Shown one piece after another: positions 18,441 through 31,005 of a stretch of DNA of 64,000 nucleotides. The position numbers were made by a program, and so were the translations under genes. Location: NCBI GenBank assembly GCA_037893245.1, contig JBAIAA010000596.1, forward strand, positions 806,001-870,000. The letters run 5' to 3'. Position 1 is the stretch's first letter. Every line of letters begins with the position of its first letter. Source of the DNA: Crossaster papposus (Eukaryota; Echinodermata; Asteroidea; Velatida; Solasteridae). The notes beneath the pieces are model-generated. The model searched no databases. It saw only the letters and a list, made by a program, of their open reading frames with translations, and was not told where the DNA came from.

Positions 18441-21254
18441 ACCCGAGTCATGCAGTGCTTGCACAAACAACCGCACGCGACCTCTGGTTATTTTTGCTGT
18501 CACTGATTGGTGGTGTGGTACCATGTGACAAGATTGTGCCATATTTGGAATTACACCAGGCTGCAGTGTACTATAGTGTAGTAAGTGTACTGCATACTGC
18601 AGTGCAGTGCCGTGGCCTCATAGTCAGAGTATTGAATTTGTAACCTGTAGGTAAAGCTGCAGGTTGTGGGTTTAAGTCTGACCTGATACTGTGGTGCGTT
18701 ATACGTCATTCATTCAATCAGTTTGCTTAGAAATGACATCATCACGCGCACACTACAGAATAGCACAGTCATGCAGTGCTTGCACAAACAACTGCACACG
18801 ACATCTGGTTATTTTTGCTGTCACTGATTGGTGGTGTGGTACCATGTGACATGATTCATGAATATGTATTAGGGTACCATATTTGGAATTACACCAGGCT
18901 GCAGTGTACTAGTGTAGTAAGTGTACTGCATACCGCAGTGCAGTGCCGTGGCCTCATAGTCAGAGTATTGAATTTGTAACCTGTAGGTAAAGCTGCAGGT
19001 TGTGGGTTTAAGTCTGACCTGATACTGTGGTGCGTTATACGTCATTCATTCAATCAGTTTGCTTAGAAATGACATCATCACGCGCACACTACAGAATAGC
19101 ACAGTCATGCACAAACAACTGCACACGACATCTGGTTATTTTTGCTGTCACTGATTGGTGGTGTGGTACCATGTGACATGATTCATGAATATGTATTAGG
19201 GTACCATATTTGGAATTACACCAGGCTGCAGTGTACTAGTGTAGTAAGTGTACTGCATACTGCAGTGCAGTGCCGTGGCCTCATAGTCAGAGTATTGAAT
19301 TTGTAACCTGTAGGTAAAGCTGCAGGTTGTGGGTTTAAGTCTGACCTGATACTGTGGTGCGTTATACGTCATTCATTCAATCAGTTTGCTTAGAAATGAC
19401 ATCATCACGCGCACACTACAGAATACCACAGTCATGCAGTGCTTGCACAAACAACTGCACACGACATCTGGTTATTTTTGCTGTCACTGATTGGTGGTGT
19501 GGTACCATGTGACATGATTCATGAATATGTATTAGGGTACCATATTTGGAATTACACCAGGCTGCAGTGTACTAGTGTAGTAAGTGTACTGCATACCGCA
19601 GTGCAGTGCCGTGGCCTCATAGTCAGAGTATTGAATTTGTAACCTGTAGGTGTAAAGCTGCAGGTTGTGGGTTTAAGTCTGGCCTGAGACTATTGTGCGA
19701 TAGACGTCATTCATTCAATCAGATTGATTATCCCACGCATACTACAGAATACCACAGTCATGCAGTGCTTGCACAAACAACTACACACGACATTTGGTTA
19801 TTTTTGCTGTCACTGATTGGTGGTGTGGTACCATGTGACATGATTCATGAATATGTATTAGGGTACCATATTTGGAATTACACCAGGCTGCAGTGTACTA
19901 GTGTAGTAAGTGTACTGCATACTGCAGTGCAGTGCCGTGGCCTCATAGTCAGAGTATTGAATTTGTAACCTGTAGGTAAAGCTGCAGGTTGTGGGTTTAA
20001 GTCTGACCTGATACTGTGGTGCGTTATACGTCATTCATTCAATCAGTTTGCTTAGAAATGACATCATCACGCGCACACTACAGAATAGCACAGTCATGCA
20101 CAAACAACTGCACACGACATCTGGTTATTTTTGCTGTCACTGATTGGTGGTGTGGTACCATGTGACATGATTCATGAATATGTATTAGGGTACCATATTT
20201 GGAATTACACCAGGCTGCAGTGTACTAGTGTAGTAAGTGTACTGCATACTGCAGTGCAGTGCCGTGGCCTCATAGTCAGAGTATTGAATTTGTAACCTGT
20301 AGGTAAAGCTGCAGGTTGTGGGTTTAAGTCTGACCTGATACTGTGGTGCGTTATACGTCATTCATTCAATCAGTTTGCTTAGAAATGACATCATCACGCG
20401 CACACTACAGAATACCACAGTCATGCAGTGCTTGCACAAACAACTGCACACGACATCTGGTTATTTTTGCTGTCACTGATTGGTGGTGTGGTACCATGTG
20501 ACATGATTCATGAATATGTATTAGGGTACCATATTTGGAATTACACCAGGCTGCAGTGTACTAGTGTAGTAAGTGTACTGCATACCGCAGTGCAGTGCCG
20601 TGGCCTCATAGTCAGAGTATTGAATTTGTAACCTGTAGGTGTAAAGCTGCAGGTTGTGGGTTTAAGTCTGGCCTGAGACTATTGTGCGATAGACGTCATT
20701 CATTCAATCAGATTGCTTAGAAATGACATTATCCCACGCATACTACAGAATACCACAGTCATGCAGTGCTTGCACAAACAACTACACACGACATTTGGTT
20801 ATTTTTGCTGTCACTGATTGGTGGTGTGGTACCATGTGACATGATTCATGAATATGTATTAGGGTACCATATTTGGAATTACACCAGGCTGCAGTGTACT
20901 AGTGTAGTAAGTGTACTGCATACTGCAGTGCAGTGCCGTGGCCTCATAGTCAGAGTATTGAATTTGTAACCTGTAGGTAAAGCTGCAGGTTGTGGGTTTA
21001 AGTCCGGCCTGGGACTATGGTGCGATAGACGTCATTCATTCAATCAGATTGCTTAGAAATGACATTATCCCACGCATACTACAGAATACCGCAGTCATGC
21101 AGTGCTTGCACAAACAACTGCACACGACATCTGGTTATTTTTGGTACCATATGGTACCATTTGACAGGATTCATGAATATGTATTAAGGTACCATGTTTT
21201 GAATTATACCGGACTGCAGTGTAGTAATTGCATACTGCAGTGCAGTGCAGTGCA
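18440..21254. repeat. Tandem array of nine ~330-bp units carrying a tRNA-like SINE head
   Basis: The landmark GGTTATTTTTGCTGTCACTG occurs near 18486, 18807, 19135, 19470, 19797, 20123, 20459 and 20797, with a truncated form near 21134. Spacings are 321-338 bp. Units beginning 19135 and 20123 both lack the GCAGTGCTTG segment, and those at 19470 and 20459 share a GTGTAAAGC variant, so three units form a higher-order repeat of about 989 bp. Each unit carries GTGGCCTCATAGTCAGAG (A-box-like) and GGTTGTGGGTTTAAGTCTG (B-box-like). The repeated 67-aa open frame is a by-product. Confidence 0.9.
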
Positions 21255-21620
21255 GTGCCGTAGCCTATATAATTTGGGGTATTGAATTTGTTACCTGTAG
21301 GTAAAGCTGCAGGTTGTGGGTTCAAGTCTGGCCTGGGACTATGATGCGTTGGTGCAAGGCACTTTGCCACTCTTTGCTTCCTCCCACCCAGGAGTAAATG
21401 GATGGGTACCTATGAGACTAGAGATGGTTATTGTGGTTTATTATAGCTACTTTGCACCGAAATGGCTGCATAATTGAGCTGTATACTGACTCCCAGGGAG
21501 CTCGGATGGTATGTGGAATTTTTCGGGGGCCCACTGACCGTGGTAATAATGTGAAGTGCTTTGAGACCGTTGGTGATAAGGCGATATGCACAGCACATTA
21601 TTATTATTATTGTTATTCAA
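21255..21620 (+). mobile_element. tRNA-derived SINE
   Basis: The last array unit continues into a SINE-like body. A tRNA-like head carries a near-consensus B box (GGGTTCAAGTCT at about 21319). A middle region follows (GGCACTTTGCCACTC, CCTCCCACCCAGGAGTAAAT), then a tail with GTAATAATGTGAAGTGCTTTG and a terminal (ATT)n run near 21598-21612. That tail layout is typical of marine-animal tRNA SINEs mobilised by LINE machinery. Confidence 0.75.
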
Positions 21621-24460
21621 GTAGTATTTTGTAGTATGGTAACGTTAGGGTAAAACAGTTTACACCATTTAAATAAATTTTCATAGAGCACAAATTGTCA
21701 CCTCCATTTTGGGTGCCGAACTTTTTAGGGCATATTTTGTTAACCTAACCCTTCCCCAATCCTCCAAAATCATCCTTGCAAATTTGTAGGATTTTACAGA
21801 TTTGAAGATGAATGATATTTCAAGTGAGGAATATTTTTTTTATGATTGAGGATGAATGGTGCTTCAAAAAATAGAATTTGAGGATGCTATTTGAAGAAGA
21901 AATAGATTTTGGAAGATCGGTGTGGTGTACTGGTATATACCGGTATATTGCTAGGTTGCTGGAATGGAACTATTGAACTTGTTATTACTTATCAATGTAG
22001 AAACTCCATATTATACATTATATCCACTGCTGGTAGTATTGATTGGCGCACAGTGTAAAGAGCATGATATACAATACTTTGAATATGACTTGCATATACA
22101 AAAACTAGTCAATACACCTAAGATCTATAATGACTTCATGCTTTCATGTGCACTTTCCTATGTATGCCAGTGTATAAACTTCACGTCTATAAACCACATA
22201 TAAATAAAGCCATTATGTCATTGTTCCAACACTTTTGACAAAAGAGGGACAACAGGATTTTGGAGGACAGGCATTTTAAACACAAGTACACAAATTTGGA
22301 GAATTTCGGGAGATGGTCTCCTTCATTTTGAACACAATACAACAAATGGAGGATTTCAGAGAATTAAGGATGAATGTATTTTTTGGGGCAGGGCAATCAG
22401 AGGATTTTGAACGATTGAAATATTTCCTGCCAAAAGTGCCTAAGGGGTTGCTAGATCCATCACTGCTGATTAGTAAACCATAATTATACAAAGTGAATTG
22501 AATAAACCTTTTAATTGTATTGATGTTTACTGCACAATGATTTAGATTGCTTCAGAATGTGTAGTAGTGATGTTGAATTCTACTGATACAGATTTAAACA
22601 TTATTTTCATTTACATAGCAGTAAATCATGTGGTTAAAGACAAAGTACCGTACATCATTTCTTATTGTGTGCATATTTTTGTTTGTTTGCAGCAACAAAT
22701 TGCTCAAAATCAAATTCAAAAGATGGACATGTCTCGGGCAATTTGATAGAGCTGCTACATTAAGCATAAAAACATTGCTTAGCACAAAAGTTTGTTGCGC
22801 AATACCAACCAAAACTCCACGTGTGCTTTTCATGCAAAGTAAAAACAAGCTGAATACTAGTCACAAACAATTTTAATCACCTGAATATTCGATTTCAAAT
22901 CCTGTTTTGCCAAGGAAGAATATTCATGCTAAGCAATTGTTTGTGCTTATCATGCAGCTCCATGAAATTAGTCCCTTGTGAGATTTCAACTGTAAACTTC
23001 AAGAAAACCTAACAAACACAATACTCTTGAGCACGATTTAACTTTCCGTATGTATTTGCATTCACTGAAACTTTCAAAAATGTGTTTTTATTTAGATGCA
23101 TCTTTAGAAATAACTTGTTATTATTCCTTCAAAATTACAGCATGCCAGAAAACAAAATTTAACAGGGAATGTTGTGCCCTTACTTTTCAGCAATATTTTC
23201 ACCAGTTACTTTTTGGATAGCTGCAACTGTTGATGTAAACCTTTTTAAGAAATTGCCTATTACAATAATATACTTCCATTTAAATGGTCAATAGAGCACA
23301 ACACTGGAAAGCCTAACTAAATTGCAGTGAACTTTCAAACATGTTTTATTTTAACATAAAGATCACAAATGTTAGCCAACATTTGTTATTTACTAGTTCT
23401 ATGTGTGGTAAAAATGCCAAACCCAATACCCAAAATGTGTATGAATTGTCTAAATTAACTACAGCTTTCTGTAACTACTCAAGTTGTTAAAGGTTTGCAA
23501 TGAAACAGAACTTTTTAATTACATGTATTGTAAATTATATATCAACAATGGCAGGTAAAAAAAAGAAGGAAGCTAGTAATATTGTAAATTGTTACTTCAG
23601 AAATTTGCATGCAATAAACAATAATTCCCCAAAACATTGTGAAATATGTCAACTGTGTGAAATACTTGTATAGCTTTAATGGAAAATGAATAAAAGAAAT
23701 CAACTCGAACTATGTGCAATATATTAACCATATCTGATTTAGTGAACATACACAAGTAAGATGCATACAGTTTTCACCAAGTACATATAGTCCTTCAAAT
23801 GGGGAAAACATTCAGTGATTCTAGTAGCCTGATGCAGTCCATCAACATGTCAAATTGAACACTCCAGGTCTGAACATCACCTTTCAATCTCTATACAACT
23901 TTAAGATGACAACCAGATCCAATTAGAGAATTGTTCCAAATATAATGTAACATGAAGTTGGACATGACATGAGCGGTAAGCACTAAGAAATCAACCAAAA
24001 TGACAACCTACAGCCACACTTGTTGTAGTATTGTAGTGGGACAGTGCCTTCCGACATGTACCAGTCTAACCTTAGCGTGTGATTCAAATTGACGTCAATC
24101 TAAGGGGCAAGTTGAAATATTAAAGTCTTCTTTAAAATACAAATCAAGGAACCGATCGTTGGATTGAAGACAGTGAACTGCATCAAACTAATGTTGATGT
24201 ACTCTTAACCGAATGAGGGCGCTCTTTACTTTTAATGGTCAAAACACTGCGTAGTATGCAAGGACGTTGGAAAATTTAGTCTATTTATCAAATGCCAAAT
24301 TTAAATTGTTTTCATCATTACATCGTATATTAAAATCTCGCATTTTCTGCCAACATATACATGACTCATCGAAACCCTTTTACTAACGTAAAGACTTTTA
24401 AATGACATTTATTAAAAATTAAAAACCCACAAAAACATTAGCCTATCGGCAGACGGCGCG
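21621..24460. other. AT-rich region without a recognised gene
   Basis: No frame longer than about 85 codons, no family match and no tandem structure of note. GGATTTT-rich degenerate motifs recur near 21.8 and 22.3 kb. Confidence 0.4.
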
Positions 24461-24589
24461 ATACTATTTTATGACGTCACCGATTACATTTATGTTAAAT
24501 AAAACCTAGCTAGCGACTAGCATCGTTGAAAGATTGTTCACATCTGTTTACATCTAGATTAAATCTCACGCGGTTAATTTTTAGCAATT

Positions 24590-24789
24590 GTTTAAGGGTC
24601 TTTTCATTGTAACTTCCGGTCTGGTGACGTCATCAATATTTATCTTTCTCAATTATGTTCTTAGCATGAAGCTGATTATATACACCAGTTATAAAGTGAT
24701 TTCAGCAAAATTCGCCACACACATTAACAGATTATTCATTTTAACCATTTTTCAACCTGCCGCTAGAGGGCGCTATAACATGTTATGAC
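24590..24789. repeat. 200-bp direct duplication, copy 1, with CTCF-like site
   Basis: Near-identical to 25240-25441 (shared AACTTCCGGTCTGGTGACGT, GCATGAAGCTGATTA, TATAAAGTGATTTCAGCAAA and CATGTTATGACGTC). At 24760-24774 CCGCTAGAGGGCGCT matches 14 of 15 positions of the CTCF core consensus CCASYAGRKGGCRSY. Confidence 0.8.
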
Positions 24790-25239
24790 GTCCCCGGAAT
24801 TTTTTACGGGGTTGGATTCTGCGCTGCGTAGCCGAAAGCGTGTTTACCTACCTGTCGTACGCGGCGCCCTTCCCCATGGGCAACTTGATGACGTCATCCT
24901 GTTTCACAGGTTGGCGGCTAGTGTCATCTTGGGTGAGCGTAAATGTGCTTGCACGAACGATGTCAGTGGTGATACATTCGCTCAATACATAATGCACTAT
25001 CGGTGTATACGTACATGTACTAGCATGTACATGTATATTATACGTGTGGCACGCACACGTAAGGGGTCAATGCTTTTTGCACCTAGGCCAAAACGATTAC
25101 ATTTCAAGGGTGCCGCAGGGTATGTTCAAGTTCGTTTTTTGCCCCAAAACACAGGGAAGTTCGAGAACTACTTTTACATTAACCTTTAGAGCAAAAATCA
25201 AGATTGTATCTGTCAAGTTTAATTCTTTAGGAATTTTCA

Positions 25240-25441
25240 AAGGAAAAAGAGTCTTTTCATTCTAACTTCCGGTCTGGTGACGTCATATTTTTTTCTTCCC
25301 GTCAACTTGTTCCTAGCATGAAGCTGATTAAATACACCGGTTATAAAGTGATTTCAGCAAACTTCGCCACACACATCAACAGATTATTCATTTTAACCAT
25401 TATTCAAACTGCCGCTAGAGGGCGCTATAACATGTTATGAC
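25240..25441. repeat. 200-bp direct duplication, copy 2, with CTCF-like site
   Basis: Second copy of the 24590 segment, about 650 bp away in the same orientation. The CTCF-like 15-mer at 25412-25426 is unchanged, while the AT-rich part between has drifted more. Confidence 0.8.
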
Positions 25442-25913
25442 GTCACCAATTTTTTTTTGAAAAATACATTGTAGCCAGACACTAACATCGTTGAAAGTAA
25501 GTTCATATCATTTTTCACTTTCAAATTATGAGGCACTTCCGGTTTAGACCGGAAGGAAGGGTCACGTGATTTCACGCACGCGAGATAAAATCAAGATCCT
25601 GGATTATTCTATCTATTGCCACAAAACTTAAGTTTCGGTCTTTTGCGGTTGATTTGTTATTGAATTTCAAAGATTAAATCAATAACACCTTTAAGATGAC
25701 GTCACGTGACCCCTGATGACGTCACCATGACGTATTTCTGCGAGACACGAGTTCACTATGGGGTCTTCACCTGGGTTAAGTTTTATGTAAATACGACTTT
25801 GTTTTCGATTAAAAGTGACGGGCAGAAAAAACGTGTACAAAGTCTATGGGGTTTAGGTTACTAAAAGAAAAGAAAAAAAAAAAAAAGAAAAAAAAAAATC
25901 AGAACAAAAACAA

Positions 25914-25997
25914 AGGCTTTTTCGCAAAATTGCGAAAAAGCCAAAAAAAAATCAGAACAAAAACAAAGGCTTTTTCGCAAAATTTGCGAAAAAGCCA
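25914..25997. repeat. Two identical-stem hairpins in an A-rich tract
   Basis: GGCTTTTTCGCAA followed by its reverse complement occurs at about 25915-25942 and again at about 25968-25996, with loops of one or two bases. The stretch AATCAGAACAAAAACAAA precedes both copies, so a unit of about 53 bp is tandemly duplicated. Confidence 0.75.
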
Positions 25998-26009
25998 ATA
26001 ATCCAGGCG

Positions 26010-27407
26010 AGAAATGATATAATTGTTTTGTATCAATTATACATTTTAAAGGTCGTGTCTCAGCTCTAATAATACGGAAATGCTACTATAACAATTATAG
26101 CGTCTATATGATATTGGGAATTATGTAAAACAAGACTGTGTCTTGACATTACGGGTAATTATGTCCATTAAGCGGGCGCCTTTCATCGTTTCTATCTAAT
26201 GGTTACACGTTGTTACATGTTACCAAAGCGTGGAACAACAGCTTTCTGTACAAAATTACGTCCCAACTTGACCAACACAAACAAAATGCCAAAACAAAAG
26301 AATATCCCTTCAAATCTACCAATTTTGAAATGTAGTCGGAAGCAGAACGTTTTAGAGCCTTATCGATTCTAGAGACCGCACATATTTATTACTGTATTTC
26401 TTAAGTATGCATCATGTAGGTACAGGATTGCACACACCATTCGTATTGATCACTTGTAAGTTGTAACCATTACATCAAATATTTCAATCAATTTGTTTCT
26501 GTCTTACTGAATGTATTATTCGAAATGCTGCAGAAGCCAAGAAGGATGAAGATGTCCTCGTGTAAATACGGGATAAAGATTGCCTGTCACTGGAAGTCAG
26601 GTATATAGTCAGGTTCATAATGTACATATTAAAAGTTTCGTTCCCTTTTTTTTGTAGATTTGCTAAACTATACATTTTTGGAAACATTAGGATATATTTG
26701 TTTTTTAGGAAAAGAAATATCTTACTTATTTAAAAGTAAACAATTATTGTAGGCATCCAGCATCCATAACAAAAAATATTAAAAAAAAAGCCGGATGGCG
26801 ATCGCGAAAAAAACAAGAACAACATTATAAGAACCACTGCCCGACGCTGGTTGAAAACGAACGCTGTTTTTCTTGCATTTTTTTAGCATCCATGTGAGTG
26901 TAAAACTAAAATACAACCTCCCAAATGCACCCATTCATGATAATTCAAGCATTTACCAATGATGTATTCTACTTTTAAGACATGTATTGAAAATGCTCAG
27001 AGCTAACTTTTGTAATTATAGTTTCATGCTTTCTGATTCGACTTTGTGAGCTGCGGGTTGACTGACTGTCATATCAGCGTCGATTTTTAACTGGGAGTCT
27101 GAAACTAGTGGTAGGAAAGAACAAATGGCAAAATGTTTAGTTTCCAGTCCTCGCCAAGTTAAGCTCCTTTTTGCCTCAATTTCGTTCCACGGTTTGTGGG
27201 CGGTGTGAAAATCATTGCAGATGATAGCACCTGAACCAATCGAACTAGTGTCACAGCAGGAAATGTTGTAAACGTTTTCAACTGCAAAAATGTGTCGCAC
27301 ATTCAAATCGGACACGACTCTTTCACACAATAATAATACTACATGTATCGTTAAACTATCTTCATGATCAGCCTTTGCAATTTCAATCTGACAATGCCTA
27401 GTCATTA
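26010..27407. repeat. Segmental duplication, copy X1
   Basis: 26010-26775 is about 90-95% identical by eye to 55715-56462, and 27235-27407 matches 63362-63545, same orientation. In X1 the two parts are 460 bp apart; in X2 they are 6.9 kb apart. X1 begins 440 bp downstream of the OAS terminal exon. An open frame on the minus strand (27016-27405) begins with residues conserved in the other copy (RHCQIEIAKADHEDSLT) but resembles no family. Confidence 0.75.
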
Positions 27408-27845
27408 ATCAACTGATACTACCACATACTATAGACTAGGGGAAAGTACTTGCCCTACACATTAATGTAGTTGTCGGATTCTAATAATTTCAGTTTGCTC
27501 AACATCATGTATCGATTGTTTAATCTTGTCGATACGCCGATACGATCGTGTCGTAGGACTTGTAAAGTACCAGCTACCGTGTCCCATTTCATGCCTAACT
27601 ATTCGGGGCAGCGTGAGGGAGTCCAGCAACCGTCTTTTTGATATTATAAATCATACCTGCTCGTAATAAATCATTACGTAGGTGACTGGATACTTCACTT
27701 TTAAATAAAATTGTTATTTTCAATAGCATACGGGAAAATTAATTTCAAAATGTGGTGTCTAATCTCACGCAAAAAAAGACGCAAAGACTCCACACAGACT
27801 GGAAACTTTGGTCAAGGCTACGTCGTGGATGGTGTGGTCGCTCCA

Positions 27846-28002
27846 CTATTGACCACTCCAATCGGAAGTAACTGCGATACCACGAAGCAGAGAGTACTGA
27901 AGGCTCTTCCTAGCGGCGTCTTCGATCACTTCTTGGTTTTTGGATCGCTGGTAAACGTCGCAGACGTTGTTGGTCGGATTGGCCGGATCTAAAACGATGG
28001 GG
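27846..28002 (-). CDS. OAS C-terminal exon (probable exon 4 of OAS-A)
   Basis: The minus strand has a strong acceptor (a pyrimidine-rich tract ending TTTTTTGCAG) directly before 28002. The exon then reads PIVLDPANPTNNV, matching the conserved Pro-rich segment that ends the OAS core (V-I-L-D-P-A-D-P-T in the family). It continues for about 40 residues to TAG at 27846-27848. The exon enters in phase 2, needing two bases from the previous exon, which is what the candidate donors of both OAS-A exon 3 (41076) and OAS-B exon 3 (53318) supply. OAS-A is the nearest upstream exon set on this strand. With it the protein is about 352 aa, the usual single-unit OAS length. A separate OAS remnant is the alternative. 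Confidence 0.75.
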
Positions 28003-28611
28003 CTGCAAAAAATAAAAGGAACAAAACTTGTGCGAGCAAAGAGAGAAAACATCTCTATTGTTGGAAGAGTCTTACTCTCTTTATAGTCCATTGTCTGTCT
28101 GTTGACATCGATGTGTTGTGCAACCAGATATAATCATGTCGTCATCTCTCAAATCGTTAACGTTCCAATATTCTTCATTTAAGTGGAAAGTTCACTCATT
28201 CTAACCGACATTTTTAATCCGCAGTTTTATTCTCTAATTGTGTATCCCACTCTAGAGCAATCTGTATTGAAAATTACTGCTTCAGTGGGCTTTCTTTTCA
28301 TACACAATCTTCCTCGGTCAAGATTGATTATTCTCAATGTTCTTTCTAAGCCCAAGTTTATTTTCCCGTTACTATACGCCAACACATCCATTTATAACGC
28401 GTCCTTATTTCAAAGGGTTTCATTTGGTTATACCTTTATCTAAAGTAGGATCAATCGGTTGGCCAAAAAAACCTACATTTGCAGCCGTTTAGTTGGCTAA
28501 ATTGAAATGATCCCAGTTTTTCGAGTTAATTTCACCAAATAAAAATAATAATAATGTCATATTGGCAAGGTGGTGTTGTTTTCATCATGGTTATCTGCGT
28601 CATGCAGAGTT

Positions 28612-28800
28612 GTAACCAAGTCATTTTTTCTCAAGTCAAGTCAAGTCACAAGTCAAATTTTCTCAAGTCAAGTCAAGTCTCGAGTCAAATTTTCTCAAGT
28701 CAAGTCAAGTCACAAGTCAAATTTTCCCAAGTCAAGTCAAGTCACAAGTCACTTTTTGTCAAGTCAAGTCACAAGTCACAAGTCATTTATAGTCGCGAAT
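28612..28800. repeat. AAGTCAAGTCACAAGTCA minisatellite, left of DIRS
   Basis: Repeats of TCAAGTCAAGTCACAAGTCA separated by ATTTTCTC-like spacers. The same array in the same orientation occurs at 35697-35860, on the other side of the DIRS element. Confidence 0.8.
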
Positions 28801-29125
28801 GAAAGTCAACTTTCAAGAAATATTTTGATCAGGCCTACCGTACATAGCAACAAGCTTGTGTGTACATGTGCGTACACGGCCGGGTGTACATGTATGTACG
28901 CATGCTATGCGCATGCACTCAAAGCATGCGCGCTGAGATAAACAACTTACCAAATGCATGTGTATCGGTGATATAAGGAGAATTTGAACATTACGCACGT
29001 GAAATGTTTTAAAATTCTCTTTTTAGGGGGTAAACCATTTAAAAAGTACATGTACCCTATAATGTTTACACTAATAAATCAATACAGTTTGAGTCAAAAT
29101 AGTTATTCGGTTTCGTTTAAGGTAA
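28801..29125. other. Intronic spacer, no gene
   Basis: GTACATGT/GCATGCGC-rich short palindromes near 28860-28940. Nothing coding. Confidence 0.4.
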
Positions 29126-29946
29126 ATCCCCCCCCACAGTAGTGTGGTAGGGGTCTACGAACGAATACTTACCTGTAGAGCCACTACATTATGCATAGTC
29201 CTAGCCGGCAGGCGTCAACGCTAAGATTTTTCTCACAATAGCGCCCTCTGTTGACCCTTCCCACAGTGCCCCGCGGTATGAGCGCCATGTTGGCATCCTC
29301 TTTTCTCGTGCGTGCTAAAGCACAACCACAAGATCGAGAATAAGTGGGGAGGCGGGGGGGAGCTCTACAGGTAAGTATTCGTTCGTAGACCCCTACCACA
29401 CTACTGTGGGGGGGGGGGGAGTCTACGTCACTCTACTTACCTGTAGAGCCACTACATTATGCATGATATGGCACCGTAGACCGGTGGAGGGTATGCGAGA
29501 TGCTACTGTGAATAAGGGTCCTGAACTGCACGGTCGCAATAAGACGTGCTAACTAAAGCGGTTCCAAACTCTGTTTCAGAGGTTGTATGTGCAACCTCCG
29601 AAAAAGTCCTACAACCAGTAGGCTTAGTCTGGAGTAAATAAGTATCAAGACAAAATGTATCTTATTTAATCAACCACAAGTAGAACCCTTGGAAACAAAC
29701 GGGCTGGAGCATCGAAAGGAGGATGCGGAAAACCCAAAATTCGTCAGCCCGAGGACATAGAGATCATCAGCACGGATGATATGTATAGACCGTCCTGAGG
29801 AAAAAAGTCACTGGGGCAAGTGATAAATAGGTAGATATACACGTGAATCGTTAAAGCGAGCACATGTGAATAAACCATATCACTAATCTGTTAATCTGAG
29901 GAAGAGCAATGTCGTACTCACTGAAAAACGAGGAGAGGCGAAGCGA

Positions 29947-31005
29947 CTAATGACGCCGAGATGAGGCTGCAGCAGCCTTCAGGACGGTTCTGCCAGCAAT
30001 GCCCTCAGATTGTAAGACATCCTTCAGGTAACATTCCGTGAAGGTGCTAGCAGATTTCCATGAAGCAGCCTTGACGATGTCTGCGATGGGAACGCCCTTG
30101 AAGAAGGCCCACGAGGTTGATGTTGATCTTACATCGTGAGCCCGGACAGAAGATCCAGGTTCGTTCGGCCAATCAGAGAGGGCCGAACGGATAGCCGTCA
30201 CAAGCCATCGAGAGATGGTGTCACGGGACGCTGGTCGGTAAGGTGGGACCGTAGTAATGAACAATTGCTTGAGGTCACCCCTACACGGTCGAGTTCGTTC
30301 GACGTACCATTTGAGAGCCCGGACCGGGCACCAAAGCTTGTCGGACGAGATCGATGAGAAAGACTTAATGTCTGGAACAAAGATATCAGGCGGGAGGAAA
30401 GAAGCGGACTGATTCTTTGAGAGGAAACCCGTCCTAGGAATCAGACGGACACCGGCAGGTTCCCAACGGATGTGCCCTGGCTCTAATGAAAAAGAATGTA
30501 GCTCACTACGGCGCCTGGAGGTAGCAACAGCTAACAGAAAGGCAACCTTAAGCGATAGCTGTAATAACGAGGCATTGGCCAGGGGCTCGAATGGTGCTCT
30601 AGACAAGACCGAGAGCACCTGGAATAGGTCCCAGGAAGGGACGAGTGTACGTGTCGGGGGGCGATCAACGAACATGCCCCGAACAAGATGACCCAATGCC
30701 TGGTTGTCAGAGATCGAGGAACCGTCCGGGAAACCTTTATGGATCGCCGAGATGGCTGAACGGTAATTCTTGATTGTGGCCGTAGATAGGCCACTCTCAA
30801 ATAGGTACAACAGGAAGTCACCCACTGTTTCTACAGAAGAATCGGTGGGACAGTGAGAGTGACGCCGGCACCATTTATAAAAATGACGTAGTCTGCTGTT
30901 ATATACGGATCGGGTTGATGGCCTGCGACTGTGTGCCGCAACGACTGCAGCCCGATCTGAAAGGCCCGCTGAGCGGAGGGATCGTTGGATAACATCCAGC
31001 ACGTC
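29947..31005 (-). CDS. DIRS tyrosine recombinase
   Basis: The frame is open back to 32808, but upstream of about 31005 it only shadows the RT gene, so I limit the call to the recombinase part (about 350 codons). An N-terminal SAM-like core-binding region (RPSTRSVYNSRLRHFYKW) leads into the catalytic domain. That domain has an Arg in SRRRSEL (frame residue about 767), the HDVR box (His891, Arg894), and Tyr927 in FTECYLKD, the expected R-H-x-x-R-Y set. It would integrate the circular cDNA without target duplication. It overlaps the end of the RT frame by about 175 bp. How it is translated (own start, frameshift or splicing) cannot be seen. Confidence 0.8.
   Translation of the reverse strand, partial: DVLDVIQRSLRSAGLSDRAAVVAAHSRRPSTRSVYNSRLRHFYKWCRRHSHCPTDSSVETVGDFLLYLFESGLSTATIKNYRSAISAIHKGFPDGSSISDNQALGHLVRGMFVDRPPTRTLVPSWDLFQVLSVLSRAPFEPLANASLLQLSLKVAFLLAVATSRRRSELHSFSLEPGHIRWEPAGVRLIPRTGFLSKNQSASFLPPDIFVPDIKSFSSISSDKLWCPVRALKWYVERTRPCRGDLKQLFITTVPPYRPASRDTISRWLVTAIRSALSDWPNEPGSSVRAHDVRSTSTSWAFFKGVPIADIVKAASWKSASTFTECYLKDVLQSEGIAGRTVLKAAAASSRRH

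Larger units (their letters stand above)
24472..25724. promoter_or_regulatory. Cluster of seven CRE palindromes
   Basis: Perfect TGACGTCA octamers lie at 24472, 24625, 24889, 25278, 25438, 25697 and 25717. One octamer per 65 kb is expected by chance in random sequence of even composition, so seven in 1.25 kb is a strong local enrichment. Two of them are paired through the duplication at 24590/25240. ATF/CREB-type factors bind this palindrome, but whether the cluster is functional or repeat-borne is unknown. Confidence 0.5.

Noticed and set aside
18440..21254. CRISPR-like direct repeats or a 67-aa gene family
   Set aside because: Units are ~330 bp with no short repeat/spacer alternation, in a eukaryotic context. 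The 67-aa frame is identical from unit to unit because the DNA is.
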